Below are positions 9,185 through 17,053 of a DNA stretch of 64,000 bases, piece by piece (position 1 is the first letter of the stretch; each line of letters opens with the position of its first letter). Under the pieces are notes generated by a model. That model was not told the DNA's origin, searched no databases, and was given only the letters and a program-made list of their open reading frames with translations. A program made the position numbers and the translations under genes. The DNA comes from Parabacteroides sp. PF5-9 (GTDB taxonomy: Bacteria; Bacteroidota; Bacteroidia; Bacteroidales; Tannerellaceae), in contig NZ_JARXWG010000003.1 of assembly GCF_029893105.1 (NCBI RefSeq), positions 124,001 to 188,000 on the forward strand, given 5' to 3'.

Positions 9185-10081
9185 TTAATACGTCAGAATA
9201 GAAATACAATCCCCATTTTCTTTCACGGTTGCAATTTTGTTTTTGTCGTTCTGGCTGAAATAAAACAGGTAAGACACCTCTTGGCCGTTATCCATCACGC
9301 GGATGTCGCTAACTGCTGCATGGCCATAAGAAGATGCTTTGAATTTATTCATCACCTGAGCAGGTACTACCTCTTCTTCTACCACCCAGAATGTAGAGAT
9401 CCAGTTGTACTCCTGATCCAGAGCAATCAGTTTGAAAACATTGTTGCTGTCGATCACACCTACCTTGGCACTCAATGAATCATCCCAGTAATCCAATACC
9501 TGGAAATCATTGAACATCCCGTTAATGGTACGGCTTACTTGTGAAGGGATTACAACAGGTGCTTCCGATTCAGTGGCTGTACTGTTTTTTGTGCGGATCA
9601 GGTCACCGGCTAAAGAAAGATATACGTTCAACACTTCCGAATTGTTGCTTACTTTCACCATATAGATATCCGATGTGTTTGCTCTTTCAAGGATATAGGC
9701 GTTTAAGAGGCTGTAATCCGCATATGCGCTTGTGGCTAATGTTCTTTTTACCGATTGGTTCAATGTCTGGTAAGCGACAGTTGTTTGAGCAGATTCCAAG
9801 TTTCCTTTCTGGCTGAACCATGCTTTTACAACTGAGGCGTTCTCAGAGAAGCTGGCTGTGTAATAGCCGTTTTCGATACTCCATTTAACGCTTTTAGCGT
9901 TTGGGAACTGAATATCCATCGCTCTTAATACGTTCTCGTTAGGAGTCATTGCCGATGGAGTGGTAGAAGCGGTCTGGTTGGTTAGTGGTAAGCTTTCGAA
10001 ATGTTCGTCAGAAGAACAGCTAGTGATAAATAATGTAATAGAAATTAAAACGAATAATTTAAAAAATACCTTAGTTGCCAT
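9185..10081 (-). CDS. PepSY-like (BLIP-like) domain lipoprotein
   Basis: This 298-residue protein has a lipoprotein signal (MATKVFFKLFVLISITLFITSCSSDEH), with the lipid-bearing Cys at about 22. The body has the tandem short beta-alpha-beta pattern typical of the Bacteroidales PepSY-like / DUF2874 family, for example RAMDIQFPNAKSVKWSIENG followed by YYTASF, with similar strands repeated about three times. Such proteins fold like beta-lactamase inhibitory protein, but their role is unknown; many are envelope proteins. It is monocistronic, with its own -7 element upstream and a terminator downstream. The family assignment is by motif shape only. Confidence 0.75.
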   Translation of the reverse strand: MATKVFFKLFVLISITLFITSCSSDEHFESLPLTNQTASTTPSAMTPNENVLRAMDIQFPNAKSVKWSIENGYYTASFSENASVVKAWFSQKGNLESAQTTVAYQTLNQSVKRTLATSAYADYSLLNAYILERANTSDIYMVKVSNNSEVLNVYLSLAGDLIRTKNSTATESEAPVVIPSQVSRTINGMFNDFQVLDYWDDSLSAKVGVIDSNNVFKLIALDQEYNWISTFWVVEEEVVPAQVMNKFKASSYGHAAVSDIRVMDNGQEVSYLFYFSQNDKNKIATVKENGDCISILTY

Positions 10082-10142
10082 GATGTAATAAATTTGAAAA
10101 ATTAGTGGTTGTTGTTTTACTCATTCGTGCCTTAACACGATG

Positions 10143-10150
10143 CAAATATA
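10143..10150 (-). promoter_or_regulatory. -7 element for the PepSY-like gene
   Basis: On the minus strand TATATTTG fits TAnnTTTG and lies 62 bp upstream of the ATG at 10081. No clear TTTG is seen at -33. Confidence 0.5.
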
Positions 10151-11190
10151 GGGGGGCGATGGGAGGTGAGAAATTCTGGAAAAGGAAAAATAGGTTACAA
10201 ATCGTAATTTGTCGGAATCTACCAAAAACGGCCTGAAAATGAATAGAATCTACAACTCATTCAAGTTGTAAATCCTAACTTTTACAAGTTGTGATTACAA
10301 TTTTCAAGTAATGAGAGGGAGGAGGAAGAGGGAAAAGAGAAACGGGAGGGACAATTCTGTTATTTTGCTTTTGTGCGTGAGTAATTCGTGACATATATGA
10401 GGGAAAACAGCTTTTCAGCTAACGCGTACCCTGTTTATTTTTAATCAAATAGAGGCTCAACTTACAGATTTTAGACAAAATATCGACACTTTTTGCCGGT
10501 TTGTTCTGGTTCATCTTCCTAATTTCCCCTGGAGATTTTAAAAATGATGCTGATGATCTTGGAAAAGCATCTAAATAGTTCGAACCAATCATCAGCATCA
10601 TTTTTTTAAGGGTCGGAAATGGGGAAAAAACGGATCGAAAACAGTCCTTTTTTTCTCTGGAAGGAGGATTTTTTCAGACCTGCAAAAATAGGCAAGAGAA
10701 AATGATAATCAACCGATCTGTCAAAAATAAACTCCCAATCACTAGCGTATTCACCAATAGCTTCACCCTCGGTGTCAAATAGGAGATTCTCGGAAGGGGT
10801 CAATTGACAAAGTGTAAAAACTGACAGTTTGTAATGGAGTTCATTTAAGGTGAGAGTGGGGGAGAAAGGCAATCACCGGATTATTATGAGTATGGATGAT
10901 GAGATGCAGTTTGCTTATTTGGATTTGGGAGAATTACTGGATTAAAGGTTATGACAGTATTATTCGACATATATTCTGAGATAAACTATGAAGGTGACCC
11001 CATTAAAGGATCTGCCGATATGTAGTCAATATGCTCTTTTGCGTTCTCAAAGTGGATTTAGACAACCCTCTAACAAAAAAGTTTCCCGTATGATTTGCAA
11101 AAAAAGAGATCTGTATGTTGAAAAACATTGTAATTCGAAATAATATATTAAAAAATTCTTTCTAATCGCTTATCATGTGATTAAAAGCAT
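10151..11190. other. Gene-poor region with possible decayed coding remnants
   Basis: About 1 kb without a supportable gene. Two adjacent minus-strand open stretches (10606-10872 and 10419-10601) are in the same orientation and could be the remains of one inactivated gene, but I recognise no family in them. Around 10960-11070 the plus strand has short open runs broken by stops. The region is AT-rich, with purine-rich patches near 10310-10350. Confidence 0.5.
10540..10605. repeat. 18-bp perfect inverted repeat with 30-base loop
   Basis: Bases 10540-10557 and 10588-10605 are exact reverse complements (core ATGATGCTGATGAT), followed on the plus strand by a run of T. It could act as a weak terminator or be the footprint of a lost insertion. 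It lies between the two minus-strand open stretches. Confidence 0.75.
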
Positions 11191-11198
11191 TACTTTTG
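11191..11198 (+). promoter_or_regulatory. -7 element for the FKBP gene pair
   Basis: TACTTTTG fits TAnnTTTG and lies 30 bp before the ATG at 11229. It overlaps an alternative in-frame TTG start at 11196, which argues for the downstream start. Confidence 0.6.
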
Positions 11199-11228
11199 TG
11201 GCTTGTAATTAGTTGTAAAAGAAAAAGA

Positions 11229-11819
11229 ATGGATAAAGTAAGTTATGCACTGGGGTTAAGTATTGGAAATAATTTTCTGAACTCAGGCATCAAGGATCTT
11301 CAGACGGAAGATTTTGTAAAAGGGTTGAACGATGTATTAGCCGATGCAGAGCCGGCGATTAGTTATGATGAAGCGAAAGAGGTCATTAACGACTATTTCG
11401 TCAAATTGCAGTCGGAGAAACTGGAAAACAATAAAAAGGCAGGTGAAGAATTTCTGAAAGTCAATAAACATAAAGCTGGTGTGGTAGAACTACCCAGCGG
11501 AATGCAATATGAAATATTGAAAAAAGGAGACGGCCCGATACCGACAGCAGCCGATAGTGTGAAGTGCCATTATCATGGAACATTAATAAACGGGACTGTT
11601 TTTGATAGTTCTGTAGAGCGGAATCAACCAGCTGTTTTTGGTGTAACTCAGGTGATTCAAGGTTGGGTAGAAGCCCTACAGTTAATGCCTGTCGGATCGA
11701 AATGGCGTTTGTTTATCCCTTCGGGTTTAGCTTATGGAGAACGTGGAGCAAGCGAACTGATTGAGCCGAACAGCACATTGATCTTTGAGGTGGAATTGTT
11801 AGAAATCGTAAAGCAATAA
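11229..11819 (+). CDS. FKBP-type peptidyl-prolyl cis-trans isomerase (no signal peptide)
   Basis: This 196-residue protein speeds proline isomerisation during folding. The N-terminal part ([16 protein letters not shown]...) is a helical FKBP_N-like dimerisation domain, and the C-terminal ~110 residues form the FKBP fold ([47 protein letters not shown]). The ATG at 11229 is preferred because earlier in-frame starts would lie on the promoter. Read upstream in frame, the codons before it resemble a degraded lipoprotein signal (LLLWLVISC). It is 20 bp before a lipoprotein paralogue, so the two are probably co-transcribed. Confidence 0.9.
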   Translation: MDKVSYALGLSIGNNFLNSGIKDLQTEDFVKGLNDVLADAEPAISYDEAKEVINDYFVKLQSEKLENNKKAGEEFLKVNKHKAGVVELPSGMQYEILKKGDGPIPTAADSVKCHYHGTLINGTVFDSSVERNQPAVFGVTQVIQGWVEALQLMPVGSKWRLFIPSGLAYGERGASELIEPNSTLIFEVELLEIVKQ

Positions 11820-11839
11820 TAAATAGAAAGTTTAAGAAA

Positions 11840-12547
11840 ATGAAAAAATTAGGTTTGTTGGCAGCGATCGCTGTTGTTGGTGTAGGTGTATTTACCACAT
11901 CTTGTAATTCAAGAAAAAGTGCACGATTGAGTAATAATGTTGACAGTGTAAGTTATGCACTTGGTTTGGCCAATGGTGATGGATTCAAGCAGAACTTGAC
12001 GACTGTTCCTGGAGATCCGATTAATGTGGATGATCTTCTGGTCGGTTTTATTGCCGGGATAAAAGGTGATTCTAGTTCATATAAGATGACCGTAGAAGAG
12101 GCTCAGGCGTATATCCAAAGTTATTTTATGCAGGCTCAGATTCGTGAATCAAATAAAGCGAAAGAAGAAGGCGATGCCTTTTTGGAAGAAAACAAAACAA
12201 AAGACGGCGTGATCACAACAGAAAGTGGTTTGCAGTATAAAGTTGAAAAAGAAGGCACAGGAGCAAAGCCAACAGCAAACGACCGTGTAAAAGTACATTA
12301 TACCGGTACATTGCTTGACGGAACAAAATTTGATAGTTCAATTGACCGTGGCGAACCAGCAGTCTTTGGCGTGCAACAGGTGATTCCGGGATGGACTGAA
12401 GGATTGCAGATTATGCCTGTCGGTTCGAAGTATATTTTCTGGATCCCTTCAGAGTTGGCTTATGGTGAAAGAGGTGCAGGTGCTGATATTAAACCGAACA
12501 GCACGTTGAAGTTTGAGGTAGAATTACTTGAAATTGTCAAAGAATAA
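11840..12547 (+). CDS. FKBP-type peptidyl-prolyl isomerase, FkpA-like lipoprotein
   Basis: This 235-residue paralogue of the preceding gene has a clear lipoprotein signal ([22 protein letters not shown], Cys22), so it is expected in the periplasm or outer membrane. An FKBP_N-like helical region (about residues 32-120) precedes the FKBP catalytic domain ([48 protein letters not shown]). By analogy with FkpA and Mip it would be a folding catalyst or chaperone for envelope proteins. A terminator follows it directly. Confidence 0.92.
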   Translation: MKKLGLLAAIAVVGVGVFTTSCNSRKSARLSNNVDSVSYALGLANGDGFKQNLTTVPGDPINVDDLLVGFIAGIKGDSSSYKMTVEEAQAYIQSYFMQAQIRESNKAKEEGDAFLEENKTKDGVITTESGLQYKVEKEGTGAKPTANDRVKVHYTGTLLDGTKFDSSIDRGEPAVFGVQQVIPGWTEGLQIMPVGSKYIFWIPSELAYGERGAGADIKPNSTLKFEVELLEIVKE

Positions 12548-12580
12548 GCGTTAAGGAACGAAAATTCCGAATAAATAAGA

Positions 12581-12624
12581 CGGGCAAAATATGTCAAAAA
12601 GCATATTTTTGCCCGTTTTTCTTT
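12581..12624 (+). terminator. Terminator after the FKBP pair
   Basis: CGGGCAAAATATG pairs with CATATTTTTGCCCG around a short loop, followed by TTTTTC and further T. Confidence 0.85.
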
Positions 12625-12675
12625 TTATAAAGGAGTATTTTCTTTCATAATGTTAGGTTATTTAAAAATATTGCG

Positions 12676-12683
12676 TACTTTTG
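12676..12683 (+). promoter_or_regulatory. -7 element for the Lrp/AsnC regulator gene
   Basis: TACTTTTG fits TAnnTTTG, 38 bp before the ATG at 12722. No convincing -33 element. Confidence 0.5.
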
Positions 12684-12721
12684 ATAGGTGAATCTAATAT
12701 CATATACAAAACAAATTACAG

Positions 12722-13192
12722 ATGGAGAAAATAGACAAATTGGACAGGCAGATACTTAACATTATTTCTAAAAATGCCCGAATACCATTTAAAGATGTCG
12801 CTGAAGAATGTGGAGTATCTCGTGCAGCCATTCATCAACGTGTGCAGCGTATGATTGATATGAATGTGATCGTAGGATCGGGTTATCATATTAATCCTAA
12901 GATATTAGGCTATAACACCTGTACTTACATCGGTGTGAAACTGGAGCGTGGCTCCATGTACAAAGATGTAGTTCCTGAATTTGAAAAGATACCGGAAGTT
13001 GTGGAATGTCATTTCACTACCGGACCCTATACGATGTTGATTAAATTGTATGCCAAAGACAATGAACATTTGATGGAGTTGTTGAATACAAAGATTCAGG
13101 AAATACCTGGAGTTACAGCTACCGAGACATTGATTTCACTGCGTCAGAGCGTGAAGCGTGAGATCCCGATTTGTAAAGAAGAAAATAAATAA
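12722..13192 (+). CDS. Lrp/AsnC family transcriptional regulator
   Basis: This 156-residue protein has an N-terminal AsnC-type helix-turn-helix (residues about 1-60: LDRQILNIISKNARIPFKDV then ECGVSRAAIHQRVQRM) and a C-terminal RAM/AsnC ligand-binding domain (about 70-150, with VECHFTTGPYTMLIKL). Family members sense amino acids and form octameric DNA-wrapping assemblies. It is monocistronic, with its own promoter and terminator. The effector and targets cannot be read here. Confidence 0.93.
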   Translation: MEKIDKLDRQILNIISKNARIPFKDVAEECGVSRAAIHQRVQRMIDMNVIVGSGYHINPKILGYNTCTYIGVKLERGSMYKDVVPEFEKIPEVVECHFTTGPYTMLIKLYAKDNEHLMELLNTKIQEIPGVTATETLISLRQSVKREIPICKEENK

Positions 13193-13210
13193 CCGAATAG
13201 TCGATAGATG

Positions 13211-13245
13211 AAACCCGGCCTACTGAGTAGTGCCGGGTTTTATTG
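13211..13245 (+). terminator. Terminator of the Lrp/AsnC gene
   Basis: AAACCCGGC (13211-13219) pairs with GCCGGGTTT (13232-13240), followed by a T-rich tail. Confidence 0.82.
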
Positions 13246-13263
13246 TTTTCTGTAGGTTATTCT

Positions 13264-13349
13264 TATCTTTGAATTAATAAATCGAAGATAGGACACGCCT
13301 TGGCAGAAACAAATACGTTTGCTTCTACACTCGGCTTTCACTATCTTTG
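13264..13349 (+). promoter_or_regulatory. Promoter module upstream of the subtilase-xse-ispD-recG operon (copy 1)
   Basis: It contains a TATCTTTG (13264-13271), the motif ATAGGACACGCCTTGG from 13288, and CTCGGCTTTCAC followed by a second TATCTTTG (13342-13349). A TTTG lies 20 bp before the second box, the expected -33 spacing. The same order of elements recurs at 20654-20733. The second box is about 50 bp before the subtilase ATG. Confidence 0.75.
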
Positions 13350-13399
13350 TAGAAGTTAGTATAAGCCGAAATGGCTGGATATAATATGCGTAAAGGGAA

Positions 13400-14776
13400 A
13401 TGAACAGATCTCAGATAATTCTTTTATTGTTGTGTTTTTTAGGCTCATTCCAACTGTTGGGAGGAGAGAGTTTTTGCTTCAGGGTCTATTTAAAGGATAA
13501 AGGCAATAGTGGTTATTCGATAGACCATCCTGAGGAGTTTTTATCACAAGAAGCGATTGAGCGCCGGCTCCGGCAGGAGAAAGGGGTGGATGTTTCGGAT
13601 TTGCCGATTGCAGAGGCGTATCTGGACGCTCTTCGGGAGATCGGCTGCGAACCGGTCACACAAAGCAAATGGTTGCAAACAGTCGTTGTGGCAACAAGTG
13701 ATAGTCTGCTCTCAGAGCGGCTGACGGATTTGTCTATTGTCGATTCTGTCAAATGGATCTGGAAAGGAGAGCGGGAGCATCTGACAGATAATCGCCATGA
13801 CACATCTGTTATAGAACCGCAGACTGAGCCGATTAAAGCGTATTACGGTTATGCAGAAGCACAAATCAAAATGTTGAATGGGATCAAACTGCATCAGAAA
13901 GGGTATACAGGCGAAGGGATGCGTGTGGCGGTGATTGATGCCGGATTTAAGAATGTGGATCGTATCAGTTTATTTGATTCATTGAGGATTTTAGGCACTC
14001 GGAATATTGTATTTCCCGGTGAAAATGTGTTTTTTGGAGATGATCATGGCACCAAGGTTTTGTCTTGTATGGCAATCAATCAGCCAGGGATGATGGTCGG
14101 CACAGCGCCTTTGGCCTCTTACTTATTGATTAAAAGTGAAGATATACGATCGGAATATCCGGTGGAAGAGGATTATTGGGCTGCGGCAGTGGAATATGCC
14201 GACAGTGCCGGTGTCGATGTGATTACAAGTTCACTGGGCTATTTCCGTTTTGATACGGAGGGATTGAATTATACGTATGAGGATCTGAATGGACAGACTG
14301 CTGTCTCGAGCCGGATTGCATCGATGGCGGCAGAGAAAGGAATTCTTCTTTTCAGTAGTGCGGGAAACGAAGGGAATGGCTCATGGGAAAAAATAACCGT
14401 GCCGTCGGATGTTGCAGATATACTGACTGTCGGTTCGATCACATCCGATAAAAAACGGAGTGGTTTTAGTTCGATGGGACCGACGGCTGATGGTCGGGTG
14501 AAACCGGATGTGGTGGCATTGGGAAGCAGTAGCTGTGTGGTTGATGCCACTGGTGATATCCGTCAGGCGAGTGGTACTTCTTTTGCAACTCCTATTTTGG
14601 CGGGTCTTGGCGTTTGTCTATGGCAAGCTTGCCCTGAGTTGAGTAATCTGGAACTTATCGAATTGATCCGACATGTCTCCAGTCAATACCGACGGCCGGA
14701 TATAGAGTTGGGTTATGGTATTCCTGATATGTATAAAGCGTATAAATTACACCGAAAAAATGCATCCAGACATTGA
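13400..14776 (+). CDS. Secreted S8 (subtilisin-like) serine peptidase
   Basis: This 458-residue protein has a signal peptide (MNRSQIILLLLCFLGSFQLLGG). A pro-region with a peptidase inhibitor I9-like look precedes the catalytic domain. The triad is visible: Asp180 (VAVIDAGF), His216 (GDDHGTKV) and Ser394 (SGTSFATP), with the oxyanion Asn in SSAGNEG. No C-terminal sorting domain is present. It is first in a tight cluster; its 3' end overlaps the preferred xseA start by 17 bp, so a secreted protease is linked with DNA repair and isoprenoid genes, probably by history more than function. Confidence 0.9.
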   Translation: MNRSQIILLLLCFLGSFQLLGGESFCFRVYLKDKGNSGYSIDHPEEFLSQEAIERRLRQEKGVDVSDLPIAEAYLDALREIGCEPVTQSKWLQTVVVATSDSLLSERLTDLSIVDSVKWIWKGEREHLTDNRHDTSVIEPQTEPIKAYYGYAEAQIKMLNGIKLHQKGYTGEGMRVAVIDAGFKNVDRISLFDSLRILGTRNIVFPGENVFFGDDHGTKVLSCMAINQPGMMVGTAPLASYLLIKSEDIRSEYPVEEDYWAAAVEYADSAGVDVITSSLGYFRFDTEGLNYTYEDLNGQTAVSSRIASMAAEKGILLFSSAGNEGNGSWEKITVPSDVADILTVGSITSDKKRSGFSSMGPTADGRVKPDVVALGSSSCVVDATGDIRQASGTSFATPILAGLGVCLWQACPELSNLELIELIRHVSSQYRRPDIELGYGIPDMYKAYKLHRKNASRH

Positions 14777-16124
14777 TTTTAATTTACCAGCCGTCCGCGA
14801 AGAGTTCTCTCTTTCAGAACTGAATATCCGGATCAAAAAAGCGATACAACACGCTTTTCCTTCTACCGCTTGGGTGAGGGCAGAGATGAGTGATGTACGG
14901 GCAAACGGTGGCTCCGGACATTGTTATCTTGAGTTTATTGAGAAAAATCCGATCACCGGACAGATGGTGGCTAAAGCGCGAGGAGCGATATGGGCGAAAA
15001 CATTTCGGATGTTGAAACCTTATTTTGAAAAGGAGACGGGGCAGGCTTTTGCATCCGGGCTGAAAGTATTGGTGAAGGTTTCTGTCGATTTTCATGAATT
15101 GTATGGATATAGCCTTACCGTTCTTGATATAGATCCCGCCTATACATTGGGTGATATACAGCGAAAGCGGATGGAAATCATTGCTCAACTGAAAGAAGAG
15201 GGTATTTTTACGCTGAATAAGGAGTTGCTATTTCCTGTTCTACCCCAACGTATAGCGGTAATAACCTCTCCTACGGCAGCAGGATATGAGGATTTTCTCA
15301 ATCAACTGATATCCAATAAAAGCGGGTATCCGTTTTATGTCAAATTATTTCCGGCGATTATGCAGGGAGATAAAACAGAGGAGTCTGTTATTGCGGCATT
15401 GGATCGTATAAATGAATATATGGACTATTTTGATGTGGTGGTGCTTATACGTGGTGGAGGAGCAACTTCCGATCTGAATAGTTTCGACTCTTACTTATTG
15501 GCTGCAAACTGTGCTCAGTTCCCGTTGCCGATCATTACAGGAATAGGGCATGAACGTGATGATACAATTCTGGATATGGTGGCTCATACGCGTATGAAAA
15601 CACCGACAGCTGTAGCTGAGTTTCTTATTGGACAGATGGATCGGGCGGCGTTGGAGTTGACCGGATTGCAGCAGGAAGTTTCGTTGCGCGCAACGGATAT
15701 TCTATTGAAACAGAAAAACGGGCTTCAATTAATCGTCAGCCGGTTGCCGGGTATGGTGACCAACAGGATTGAGAGAAACCGGACAAGCCTACATACGTTA
15801 ACCGGGAAATTACCGGCGGTGGCTTCGGGCTTGTTTATGAAACATAGTACGACTTTGGAGATGCTTCAAACGCGCTTGGTAGAGAAATCGCTTCAGCTGT
15901 TGTCGGAAAAACAGAAGCAGCTGCAGTTGGATGAACAGTATGTCCGGATGGTATCACCCGATTATGTATTGAAACGGGGATATAGCTTAACCTTAAAAGC
16001 GGGTAAAATTATAAAAAGAATAGACGATCTCGCTGTGGGTGAAGAGTTGGTTACTCGTTTGGCTGAGGGGGAATTTTCGAGTATAATCACGCGGAAAGCA
16101 CATTTTACGGAAAAAGAGAAATAA
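14760..16124 (+). CDS. xseA: Exodeoxyribonuclease VII large subunit
   Basis: This 454-residue protein is the catalytic subunit of ExoVII, which degrades single-stranded DNA to oligonucleotides together with XseB. The start at 14760 (MHPDIDFNLPAVREEFSLSELN) is chosen over an earlier in-frame start at 14715 because it begins next to the OB-fold domain (about 15-120). The catalytic domain follows, with conserved stretches ITSPTAAGYEDFLNQL, VVLIRGGGATSDLNSFD and PIITGIGHERDDTILD, then a coiled-coil region and C-terminal tail. xseB follows 21 bp downstream. Confidence 0.95.
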   Translation: MHPDIDFNLPAVREEFSLSELNIRIKKAIQHAFPSTAWVRAEMSDVRANGGSGHCYLEFIEKNPITGQMVAKARGAIWAKTFRMLKPYFEKETGQAFASGLKVLVKVSVDFHELYGYSLTVLDIDPAYTLGDIQRKRMEIIAQLKEEGIFTLNKELLFPVLPQRIAVITSPTAAGYEDFLNQLISNKSGYPFYVKLFPAIMQGDKTEESVIAALDRINEYMDYFDVVVLIRGGGATSDLNSFDSYLLAANCAQFPLPIITGIGHERDDTILDMVAHTRMKTPTAVAEFLIGQMDRAALELTGLQQEVSLRATDILLKQKNGLQLIVSRLPGMVTNRIERNRTSLHTLTGKLPAVASGLFMKHSTTLEMLQTRLVEKSLQLLSEKQKQLQLDEQYVRMVSPDYVLKRGYSLTLKAGKIIKRIDDLAVGEELVTRLAEGEFSSIITRKAHFTEKEK

Positions 16125-16145
16125 CATAGAAAATAGAATAGAAAG

Positions 16146-16346
16146 ATGATAGAACAGAAAGAGTCCTATATCGAGGCCATGGAGAAACTTCGAAAAATTG
16201 TAGCTGATATTGAAGGGAATGAGTTGGATGTTGATGTCTTATCGGACAAGGTCAAAGAAGCGACCCGGTTGATAAAACTGTGTAAAGAGAAACTGTATAA
16301 AGCAGACGAAGAGGTTAAAAAAATATTAGAAGAACTGGATCAATGA
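16146..16346 (+). CDS. xseB: Exodeoxyribonuclease VII small subunit
   Basis: This 66-residue helical protein has the XseB signature, with IEAMEKLRKIVADIEGNELD near the N-terminus and a second helix (LIKLCKEKLYKADEEVKKIL). Several copies bind the coiled coil of XseA. The stop overlaps the ispD start by 4 bp (ATGA), indicating coupling. Confidence 0.95.
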   Translation: MIEQKESYIEAMEKLRKIVADIEGNELDVDVLSDKVKEATRLIKLCKEKLYKADEEVKKILEELDQ

Positions 16347-17050
16347 AAAAGTATGTCATTGTTGTAGCGGGAGGGAAAGGCCTTCGTATGGGATCGGACT
16401 TGCCGAAGCAGTTTATTCCCGTAGAGGGGAAACCGGTGTTGATGCATACCCTGGAAGCCTTCTATCAGTGGGACGAATATGTCGACATTGTATTGGTATT
16501 GCCGGAAGAGCATCGGGAGTATTGGCATATGTTGTGTAAAGAGATCGGATGTAAGACCTCTCATCATATCGTAAATGGAGGGGATACGCGTTTTCAGTCG
16601 GTGAAAAACGGACTTAATTTCTTGTCGGAGGAATTAGGCGTTCAGCCCGATTGCAAAGAAAAGGCATTGATCGGTGTTCATGACGGGGTGCGTCCTTTCC
16701 CGGCACCTGAAGTAATTACGAACTGTTTTGATAATGCGGAGCAGGAAGGGTCTGCTGTTCCGGTGATACCGATTGTAGACTCTATGCGTGAAAAAAACGA
16801 AGAGGGGACACATTCGGTCGACAGAAATCAATTCTATATTGTTCAAACACCTCAGGTCTTTCGGAGTGATTTGCTTCTTCAAGCTTATCGACAACCTTGT
16901 TCTTCTGATTTTACCGATGATGCAACAGTGGTTGAAGCCAGTGGACATTCGATATTTATTGTGCCGGGAAACAGAGAGAATATCAAGATTACAACACCTT
17001 TTGATCTGTTGATGGCCAAAGCGTTATACCCTTATTGCCGAAAAGAATAA
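16343..17050 (+). CDS. ispD: 2-C-methyl-D-erythritol 4-phosphate cytidylyltransferase
   Basis: IspD transfers CMP from CTP to MEP, the third step of the non-mevalonate isoprenoid pathway. The 235 residues show the nucleotide-binding motif VVAGGKGLRMGSDLPKQF near the N-terminus, GVHDGVRPF in the middle, and a conserved IKITTPFDLLMAKAL C-terminus. It overlaps xseB by 4 bp and is 3 bp before recG. Confidence 0.95.
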   Translation: MKKYVIVVAGGKGLRMGSDLPKQFIPVEGKPVLMHTLEAFYQWDEYVDIVLVLPEEHREYWHMLCKEIGCKTSHHIVNGGDTRFQSVKNGLNFLSEELGVQPDCKEKALIGVHDGVRPFPAPEVITNCFDNAEQEGSAVPVIPIVDSMREKNEEGTHSVDRNQFYIVQTPQVFRSDLLLQAYRQPCSSDFTDDATVVEASGHSIFIVPGNRENIKITTPFDLLMAKALYPYCRKE

Positions 17051-17053
17051 AAA

